DNA of 64,000 nt, taken from contig OX485805.1 of the NCBI GenBank assembly GCA_950295325.1, positions 56,504,758-56,568,757 of the forward strand, in the 5' to 3' direction. A model generated the notes under the pieces. The model ran no database searches, was not told where the DNA came from, and worked only from the letters and a program-made list of their open reading frames with translations. Positions 12,800-21,530 of the stretch are shown one piece after another. The position numbers and the translations under genes are program-made. Each line of letters begins with the position of its first letter. Position 1 is the stretch's first letter. Source of the DNA: Polytrichum commune. Its lineage: Eukaryota; Streptophyta; Polytrichopsida; Polytrichales; Polytrichaceae.

Positions 12800-14050
12800 C
12801 AGTTTGATTTGCAGTGGGCCGGGCATTGGTTTGTTCATCCGGATCCGGTGGTTTACAAGGTATGGATCTGCAGACAATGGCCATGTACTTTGATCATGAG
12901 TAAATTCACCATAAGGAGTTTCATCATTGTGTTCAATTGCCTTTCAGGACTGTCCTAGCGAGTTTCTATGCTTTTCGGTTTTCTTGAGGGGTAGCTATGG
13001 GTTGCTTGGGCTTGCACATGTGAGTTTCAGTTTGATTTGCAGTGGGTTTTAGTTTGCTCATCCGGATCCGGTGGTTCATAAGGTGTGCATCTGCAGAATA
13101 TGGTCATGTTTCATCATAAGCAGTTTCATCATGGCGTTCAGTTGTCTTTTTAAGACTGTCCTTCCGAGTTTTTGCGCTTTTCAGTTTTCTTGAGGGGTAG
13201 CTATGGGTTGCTTGAACTTGCAGATGTGGGTTTCAGTTTGATTTGCAGTGGGTTTTTGTTTGCTCATCCGGATCCGGTGGTTCGTAAGGTGTGCATCTGC
13301 ATACAATGGCCATGTACCATGAGTAGTTTCGTCATTGTGTTAATCAATTGTCTATTAGGACTGTCCTGGCGAGTTGTTGTGCTTTCAGCTTTCTTGAGGG
13401 GTAGCCATAGATATGCGTCACTTAGTCATGGGCGACTTGAACTTGCACATACGGGTTTCAGTTTCATATGCAAGGAATGGCCATGTTTCATTATAAGCGG
13501 TATTATCATTGTGTTGATCAATTGCCTAGTAGGGCTGTCCTTGGAAGTTCTTGTGCTTTTTCAGTTTTCTTCAGGTGTAGCTATGGTTTTCCCTCACTTA
13601 GCCATGTGTTGCTTGCACTTGCACATCTGGGGCTTTGCATTGAGCTCTCTGCATCATCCAAGAGTTTTTGGGTTTCAGTTTGATTTGCAGTGGGTTTTTG
13701 TTTGGTCATCATCCCGGATCTGGTGATTCCCAAGGTGTGCCTATGCAGAGAATGGCTATGTTTCATCATAAGTAGATCCATCAATGTGTTCAATTGCCTT
13801 TTAGGATGGTCTCTGTAAGTTCTTGTGCTTTTTCAGTTTTCTTTTCAGGAGTAGCTATGGATTTCCTCCACTCAGTCATTTGAACTTGTACATGGGATGA
13901 ATCACAGACTGCTCGTGCATCTTCCAAGAGCTTTGTGGGTTAAGCTACAGTTGGAATTGCAGTGGGTTTTTGTTTGCTCATCCGGATCCGGTCGTTCCCA
14001 AGGTGTGCATACGCAGAGAATGGCCACGTTTCGTCATAAGTAGTTTCATC
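12800..14050 (+). repeat. Array of six ~205-270-bp repeats with exon-like cassettes
   Basis: Units begin near 12800, 13028, 13234, 13459 (degenerate), 13677 and 13948. Most units carry a polypyrimidine-like TTTGATTTGCAG, then a 40-45-nt block, then AAG followed by GTRTG. This resembles acceptor, mini-exon and donor. Four units contain TCATCCGGATCCGG, with the palindrome CCGGATCCGG inside; one has a variant, and the degenerate unit lacks it. In one frame the block reads HPDPVV followed by one residue and K. Between blocks lie repeated stretches such as GACTGTCCT. Whether any of this is spliced is unknown. Confidence 0.7.
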
Positions 14051-15161
14051 ATTATGCTGAATTGCCTGTAGGGCTGTCCTTCAGAATTTTTGGACTATTA
14101 GTTTTCTTCAGACATAGCTATGGTTTCCCAGGTGTGGGTGACTTGAACTTGCGCATGTGGAAATCTTTGCAGTGGCTCGCTCTTTTAGTTGTTCACGAGG
14201 GGGTGAATGTGTAGAGCATGTCTGTTTCATAGTAATTTGTGCCACAGATGTCTGAGGAGTTATGTGTCTGTGGGTTCTTGTGCTTCTTCAATACCCCTTC
14301 AATAGGACTGGGTGTGGTTTTTTTTTGTGGGTTCGCTTGAATCACTTTCTGGGTGATTGCGGACTTCACTTCTCATTGTGAGAGTCGAGTTGTCTCATTG
14401 TAGATTGTGGGTTTGTCCTACAATTTCATTCAAGCGCACGTGAGCTTTGGCCTTTGTCGGTGATAAGTTGATGAGTCAATCACAGGCTTTGTGGACTTGT
14501 TTTAAGATTGTTCCATTCATGGCCACGTCTTCTCTTTCGGAATGTGTTGGTGAGTTTTTCTCTTTTGTAGGTTGTTATGAACATGTATGGAGATGGATAT
14601 GTTGTGGATCCACAGGAGTTACCAGAGTCTTACTTGTATCATGTACCATACGAGGTTGGATTTGCAGTAGTCACCTTGGTTTGGGTGACAGATGTGCGTT
14701 TATCTTGAGTTTGTCGACTGAAAAATCGGTGTAACTGCTTCGAATGTTATCTTGCTTGGTGATGAGGAGGCTGAAGAAGGATGGTCACGGCCATGGAAAC
14801 CATGCCTGATTAAGAACCTTCACTTTTCATGTGTATTAGGGGTCATAGAGAAGGGGTTAATCATCCTATCTTCGATGCAAATCATGTCTAAGCCAAGTAG
14901 AAATGGACAGAAGGATTTTGTGTTTGTCGAAGCATCCAAGGACAGACATGCCATTTTCCATAGCTGCCACTTTGACGGTTTTATTTAAACTCACGTGCAG
15001 GAGCTTGGAAGAATTCATAAGGAGTAGCAAAGCAGGAGGGATTTATAAGCACGGGCAACGGCTTTTAAGAGAAAGGCCAGGCTGAATGGTGAGATGATAT
15101 TTCTTGCCACTGAGATTGTCCATGGGGTTTTGCATTTTCCCGGTATTGTGTGAACTGTATT
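14051..15161 (+). other. Unrecognised open stretches, possible gene or relic
   Basis: Two stretches look coding but match no family I know. One at about 14578-14725 includes YVVDPQELPESYLYHVPYEV. The other, at about 14738-14985, includes KDFVFVEASKDRHAIFHSC. They could be exons of one unknown gene together with the cassette array upstream, or a decayed gene. No start codon or confident splice chain could be fixed. Confidence 0.3.
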
Positions 15162-15283
15162 TGTATTAGGCCATCGTTGTAAAGATCTTATATTCGAATG
15201 TGTATGTATTAGGCCATCGTTGTAAAGATCTTATATTCGAATGTGTATGTATTAGGACTTCGTTGTAAAGATCTTCATATTTG
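15162..15283. repeat. 43-bp tandem repeat, about 2.8 copies
   Basis: Copies start at 15162, 15205 and 15248. The first two are identical over the unit beginning TGTATTAGGCCATCGTTG. The third has diverged and is truncated. The array lies about 660 bp upstream of the dioxygenase start codon. Confidence 0.9.
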
Positions 15284-15943
15284 ATGTTAAAGGCGGAAAT
15301 TCATGGTGTACTGTAGTGGGTATTATAGCAAAGCACCCTACCGTGTATCTTGAAGGTGACGATGGTACGATTCTTAAGTTCTTTCAGAATCGCTCAGAAG
15401 CTAGAATTTCCCGCCTTGAATTCAACTGACGGTTCTTCACTCATCCTGGAAGATCAAAGTTCCCACGAGTTGCTTGGATATAATATGGGAAGGAAAAGTC
15501 GAAGAAATAGGTCAGTGGACTGTTTCTGATCAGTCTGCTTGGTTGATTTAGTTGTCGCTGAAGCCCCTTTACCTGCGAAAGAATTTTGCAAGTCAACCTG
15601 GAAGTTATGTCATACTGGCTCAATACAGCCAGATTGGTGCAATCCTACTCCAGTACTGTTGTGGAAAGAGTTTCATACCCAGACATGAGGAACCGTATTG
15701 TTCCGATCCTGTTGAATCCATGTTCAGTGTTAAAACGACGTTGTCCATCGTGGACACATATGAAGTGCTTCACAGAATTACTGAGCATAATTTCTTGAAA
15801 TGATAACAGGATAGGGTTTGGTGTGGTACCCCTCATGTTTGTCCACTTGGGATTACTCACTTTTTCATTCCAAATGTAGGTGAAGTGGCTCCACATCAAC
15901 AAGTGATTCTAGCGAATTGACAACAGAAGAGTATTCTTTCACG

Positions 15944-17475
15944 ATGGCAAAAGTTACTACCACGCATCTCTCTCTATGCCATTCCAGCTTTGTACCAAAA
16001 CCCAATAGGGCTCAACCATGTCCCAGCTTCAAGGCCACAACTCTCAAGCCATGTAGCTTCCAAAAATTGTTCACTCCCAAACAGGGGAGATTATTAACTC
16101 ATGGGAGGACTCATGTTGTAAGCCCTGTTTCAATGTGCTTTCAACAACTGCAAGATGTCGCGGAAGAAGACACAGTTCAGCTGGATGATGCAACAGTTTG
16201 TGAGATTGAAATGACACCAGAGTTTTTTGGGGCCTGCTTCGAGGATGACTACAGATTGGAGACATCTGCGTGGCCCGAAGACCTTGCAACCACGACCGAT
16301 TATCGAAAAATTGAGAATTTTGTGTCATCTGCGCACTCTTTGGTCCGGCGGTGGTTACCCTCGTGTATTATATCCCAGCTAGAGCAGTTCATTCATGACC
16401 CATCCATGGCCCCCGTGCTTGTTTTGAGAGGTTTGCCTGTTGACAAGGATTTGCCTCCCACTGGTCCCAATGGGGCGGCCAGTAAAGCTGGCAAGTATTT
16501 AAGTGAGACATGGCTGGTAGGTGTGTCACGAATTGTTGGCCAAGTTTTTACTTATGATGCTTTGAGCATGGGCCGATCGGGATTGGGACTCCTTGTTCGT
16601 GATATTTACCCCACGTGCAACAAATCTGATGAGGTGAATATCGCAAACCATTTCAAATTATTTCACCAGCAAAGTTAAATCTTGAAGGTTACGTACCAGT
16701 ACTGCAATACCCATGGAAACACAATACATTTAGTATGTAAGTTTGAGTCCTTCACTAGGTGAAAGCTCAACAAGCTGATTGGATCCATCGAAGGAATTAA
16801 AAGGAGCTGGAATTGCTAGTTGTATCTAATATGAGACTTTCTGTGTCTTTCACTTGTAAATTACAGGTGAGTGTTTTTGGGAGCCGTAAACTGATTGACT
16901 ACCATGTAAATTTTCTTCAAGTCAGACCTGAGTCTTTCCCACACGTGAAAGCATATTACAGTCTCCGAGGGGACCCAGCAAGAGAGGCCCATACGCTTGT
17001 GTGCAGCTTCAAAAAGCTTTACTCCAGCCTTGACCCCACAGACATACGCATCTTACGAGAGCAGAAGATCACATGGAAAGCTTCGTCTGTGTTGCCGCCT
17101 TTTTCTGAGTTTGTTATTGAAGGTCCAGAGAGTGACCCGAAATTCAACATCTTTCTTGAGGACCAAGTGGGGTACCCGGGTTTTGACAAGATGGTGCATG
17201 GCCGTCCTGAAGCAGTTGCTGCCTACAAAAGAGTGAAGGAGGTTGCAAGAAAGGTGGGTGCAAATGATCCTAAGGGACAAGTACTTTTGGCTGCTGGTGA
17301 TTTAATGCTTATCAACCAAAACCGAGCCGCGCATGGTCGAAATGCGTATCCTGCCAAGTGTGATGGCAATGACAGGTGGATGCAACATGTGTACATCAAT
17401 GAAGGTGCAATTTGGGAGCCAACCGGCCTCGCCCCATGGCCCATCCGATCCCTTCCCATCGTCCCACGCAATTAA
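15944..17475 (+). CDS. Plastid-targeted L-asparagine-oxygenase-like 2-oxoglutarate dioxygenase (TauD/clavaminate-synthase fold)
   Basis: Join 15944..16633 and 16867..17475, 432 residues. The 234-bp intron is phase 0 (donor GAG/GTGAAT, acceptor TTACAG). The ATG at 15944 starts a Ser/Thr/Lys-rich, acid-poor leader of about 60 residues that looks like a chloroplast transit peptide. The body is colinear with bacterial asparagine hydroxylases of the clavaminate-synthase-like family: LRGDPAREA after the first ligand region, then GDLMLINQNRAAHGR with the distal histidine (about residue 386), and DRWMQHVYI with the 2-oxoglutarate arginine (about residue 400). Family members normally have H-x-E/D; here the aligned residues are H243-V-N245. 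If the splice is right, the carboxylate metal ligand is gone. Substrate and activity are therefore unknown. A possible AATAAA signal lies at 17898. Confidence 0.82.
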
Positions 17476-17649
17476 TTAACATGGTCATCTATTTTTCAAG
17501 CATGGGTTGAGAATTACAATCTGTGCAATAATTTTCCATAAGAGGTGATCAAAGGCACGATCCTAAACCCTAAACCGTATATAGTTGATAAAAACATTCA
17601 TTTTAGGCGTACATATGTTTGAACAGAATGTAGTATGTAAAACTCTCTG

Positions 17650-18604
17650 GAGTACATTTTCCTACACAGATTGGCAACTCCTGACAGATGGATGCGACTT
17701 CTGCACTCTCTTCCACCTGCAATGACGAAACTTGGAAGGTTTTCTCTGCGGGACTTTATAAGAGTATATGACTTATATTTTGTGCTCTGGAAGTGCAATC
17801 TGTGAACCAGAATGTAGGCATCCTTGAAAGGCAAGTTACGTCTCTGAATTCTCTAGTGAAAGGTTTAGTTGTGAACTGTGACAAGTGCAGGTCTGTAAAT
17901 AAAGGAGAAGTTTCAGGTACATCATCACCATCTCAGTGATGTTACAGGTTTATATGTAAAGAGGTTAGTCAGGGGCAAATATTCATATGAGGATGACGGC
18001 CTCGCCACATTGAGGCAAGCAATGAAGTTGGCATTCGGGTCATGGTTTTGTACTCTTCTGAAAGACTTGACATAACTTTTAGCAGAATGAAGTCCAAACT
18101 GTACAAGCGATGGCCACTTTCATGTCCTTGTATCCAGGGGTTGTCCTAAGTTCCAAGTCGAGCAACTTCTGCACATATTCTTGTTGTCACTGAAAGTCAA
18201 TGTAGTTGTCCAATGTTTGCGAACTTAAAGTTTACATGCTATCCAGAACCAACATTGTAACATGTAGTGGGTGTAAACCATAACATTATGAACTGCTGGT
18301 CATAAGAGTAAGTGAAGGTTACTCGGAACAGTGTAGACCTCCCAAGTCAATGGGAATGCAGTACACAATTGTCCCCATACAAACCGCTCAGGCTCCTATT
18401 AACATCTGTCTGGTAAGTATTCTGTCTTCAAAGCCCAAAACGTAAAACAGCATTTCATCGGTTACCTAGGCAAGAGGGAAAACCTGTTGGAGGCGAAAGA
18501 TCGAAAGACTTGTCTAGAAGACCAATATGATGATTGACGAACGTAAACAATGCAAGCGTCTCTTTCATATGCTTGGTGTCAAGCATTTATCAACAACATT
18601 TTCT
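17650..18604. repeat. Flank of the SURF1 duplication (copy of ~20720-21520)
   Basis: Patchy similarity to the 3' flank of SURF1 in the same orientation. Shared words include CACAGATTGGCAA (near 17671 and 20740) and ATTGTCCCCATA (near 18368 and 21268), followed by TCTTCAAAGCCCAAAA. The duplication begins in or just after the dioxygenase 3' untranslated region. Confidence 0.65.
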
Positions 18605-19365
18605 TTAAGGTTGTTTTCGAACTCTTATTGACGCTCTTGTCTGCAACCTCTTCACTGCCATGAAGATTGTGGTAGCACACAGACTGTACCTGTGAGAATG
18701 TATAGAAAGATTAGGAGTTCAATCCACCATCTGATCAATCTATCAAAAGCTACAGAACTGAAGCATGGCATAATGTACAGACAATGACAATATTACAAAG
18801 TTTTGATATAATGCACATGCAATAAGAGATGAGAAACGGTATGTCACCATAACAAAGGGGGACAATCTCTGAAACTCTTCACAACTTTGTAGTAAAGAGC
18901 AGTCATACACCAAGAAAATCTATCAACAAAAGAGTGAGCATTGTTACAAATTCTGTAGAAAATTATATTTGTTTGACCCATTTCATCCTTCATCTAATAT
19001 TATGAATGTAAAGAGCTACATCTCTCTTGAGTAGATCGCTGGTATCAACATCCCTGGAGCCCCAACAAACCCTTCTTTGTTGCTCCATAGAGCGTCTTGG
19101 ATCAAAGATCAACTTGAAAGACAAACTTTTAATTAATCCATTGAACACTCCTTTACAATACACTATTCTCTACCATAGTGCCTCTGAGGTAGACAATGTC
19201 TCTCCACCAAGTGGTGTCTAGGCTAGGGCTACCTTGAGAGCAATTGCTTCTTCTTGAAATCTTGATTGTATGTAGTTCAATAGGTCAATTTGCACCCACA
19301 CAACCATATGCCAAACACTCGTCAAAGAAAAACAACAACATGCCAATCTAAATAATTGACTACTC
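18605..19365 (-). pseudogene. Truncated SURF1 duplicate, exons 4 and 5 deleted
   Basis: The strand and order match the intact gene at 21531-24258. Exon 6 relic: 18620-18689, still showing the KRLQ region but with the stop codon lost. Exon 3 relic: about 19040-19285. Between them the sequence jumps at 18901-18904 from the equivalent of 21811 to that of 22445. This removes exons 5 and 4; CAGT is present at both edges. The acceptor before exon 3 has changed from GCAG to GCAA, and the exon carries frame changes. Exons 1 and 2 are not detected. It cannot encode a working assembly factor. Confidence 0.85.
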
Positions 19366-19877
19366 AATAGGCATCAAGACATGTTGTCCAAAATTGTTCA
19401 TTGTAGGGACCGCAGTAGTGACTAGTGGCTAGACTTGTGCAACAATGGTAGAGAGGGGCCAATAGGTGTAGAAAACAGAGAGGGAATTAATATGACTACA
19501 TCTACTTTATACATAGTCTCATTGAAGGAGCAAATCCTAGATTACACATTATGATTGGCCAATGAGATGTTGTTTGGTATTTACTTCATGCCACATGTTT
19601 ATAAAATTGCTTAGGCTACTAATACTAATCCCTTTTCTAAAAGGGGCAAGCTAGTTTCGAGGTTAAACCTCAATGCATCACGGAGCCACTATTCTCAGCA
19701 TTTACAATGTGAAACAAAATTATATAATGTGGTATCGGGCATTGTAGCCTACGCATTGCCCATGTAGTATGCATGTCATAAAATAAATAAATAGAAATAC
19801 TAGCTTCGTATACAAGTCCGTGATAGAAGCCCACTTGGCTATCACCCTTGTAGCCTGACAATACTTAAGCTAAGTAC
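19366..19877. other. Intergenic; nothing identified
   Basis: AT-rich sequence without recognisable coding or terminal repeats. Homology to the SURF1 region fades out by about 19365. Confidence 0.4.
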
Positions 19878-19879
19878 TA

Positions 19880-20123
19880 CTCCCTCCATCCCAAAATGAT
19901 TGTCTGTGTTTCTAACTTTAGCGAGATTAAGGCCCGATGATCATTGACCAAGTAGTTGTAAGTATGACTCTTAAATAGAAAACAACAACTACTCCGAAAC
20001 ACCACTAGAAGTTGCAGTGTCGGAAGACTTCTTGATATAGAAGTTTGGCACGAAAATATTTGACTGAGTCTCAAATTTCTAGCTGGGCAGATAAAGCAGA
20101 CAATCATTTTGGGATGAAGGGAG
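19880..20123. mobile_element. 244-bp Stowaway-type MITE
   Basis: The left terminus starts CTCCCTCCATCCCAAAATGA. The right terminus on the other strand starts CTCCCTTCATCCCAAAATGA. The inverted match runs about 28 bp with one mismatch. TA lies on both sides (19878-19879 and 20124-20125). The terminus and the TA duplication are those of Tc1/mariner-derived Stowaway elements known from flowering plants. It is non-coding and needs a transposase from elsewhere. Confidence 0.92.
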
Positions 20124-20125
20124 TA

Positions 20126-21530
20126 TTCATTTTGCAAGGGTGACCCAACATAAGTGGGAGGAAATTCTTGCACAATTCATGGCACAAGAGGTGAAGCACC
20201 CTAGTGCTAAGTATTGTTATGTTATTAGTGGTTGTTAACTTTGGCTTCCTCAATGCACCCTTACACTCACATGTTGACACTTCACAAATAAAAAATAAGT
20301 GTTGCTTGACGCTGGTGTTATTTTTAATGTCACATATCTTACCTCAAGGAGTTCCTAATCCTTGTTTCTCACCCTCAAGCTCAGCTGATGTTTCTTAGCA
20401 CATAGCATACACTGATTCGGGGTCTTCAAAGTTAATTATGGTGTCAAATTATCTAAAACAAGTAACCTCCACACTGCATACTATTTCAGGGCTTTTATGT
20501 TGGATGAATGAGGTATGCTCATATAGAATAATTTCCTTCTGGAAACAGTCATTTGTATATATGGCCCATATAATCTACTTTTAGACACATCAACGCCTAA
20601 CTTGGGGTCAATAACTGCAAATTAATCTATTGAGGTTAAATTTGGATGAATCAGCACTAGACCTACAGGCAGGCATGGTAGGTGCTTAAGCTCCACCCTC
20701 ATCAGGCTTCAGCCTCAAGCAGAGAATATATTGTCCCACACAGATTGGCAATTCCTAACCTGTAAATTACAGTTAGCCTCTGCCTCCTGCATAATCATCT
20801 GTAGGTGACTATAAGAACTTTTCTGGTGCATGATCACCTCAATAATGTGTCAAGTTTATAGAGGTACTGTAGTTCATAGCAAATCTTCCATTAAATACCC
20901 TCTTCAGATATCAATTTCTTCTACCAGAAAGTGAGATACACAATTCAAACGTTTGTCACTTTCACGTCCTTGTTTTTCAAGGACTTATATGTTTTATTAA
21001 GTTTCAAATACAAGGAAGGTATCTATACCATAAGGTGAGCATCTTATAGATTCTTGTTGGTTTCCTGCAAAAAGAATAAAGGTCACGTACGTATTTGTCC
21101 AATCTTTGCCAAATATTGTCTTTTAAGTGCAAGCATTATCCAGTAGCAACATTGGAGATACTAACGTGCAGGATAGTGGTGTGAGCTGGGCAACTGTGAG
21201 TTCAGATGACATTATCAAAGTTATACCACAACACTGGAGACCTTTCAAGTGGAAACTTCCTACAAAATTGTCCCCATATAGATTGGTCAAGCCCGTCAAA
21301 ATCAATCTGGTAGGTAAACCATCTTCAAAGCCCAAAATTGGGTGCTTAGAAAGCATTCCACTGGTCTTCTAAACAAGACCATAAGGTACCTACCTCCAAC
21401 ACAAGACTCACCTCCAAGACTTCTATTATTGAAAGTTTATAACAACTAAATGAATGTAATTATGCGAGTGTCTTTCTCCTTGATGTCAAGCTCTTAACCA
21501 CATTTTCTTTAGAATATTGTCTTTAAGCTC
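20126..21530. other. 3' flank of SURF1, parent of the 17.65-18.6 kb duplication; no gene
   Basis: No coding gene recognised. From about 20720 onward it aligns with 17650-18604. The frames at 21123-21372 on both strands lie in this duplicated, non-conserved sequence and look fortuitous. Confidence 0.5.

Noticed and set aside
13172-13726. 184-codon frame across the cassette array
   Set aside because: The frame runs through repeats that include intron-like sequence, and it shifts register between units. It is better described as part of the array.
12800-14050. CRISPR array
   Set aside because: Units are 205-270 bp and diverged, with no short identical repeats or uniform spacers. This is a eukaryotic locus.
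16640-16866. A missing exon supplying HTE for the dioxygenase
   Set aside because: No HTE-like codons in any frame of the intron. The 16633/16867 join is already colinear with the family through the GS-x-L-x-x-H region.
21123-21372. Overlapping 77-81-codon frames on both strands
   Set aside because: They lie in the duplicated 3' flank of SURF1, are not maintained in the copy at 18.2-18.5 kb and have no domain.
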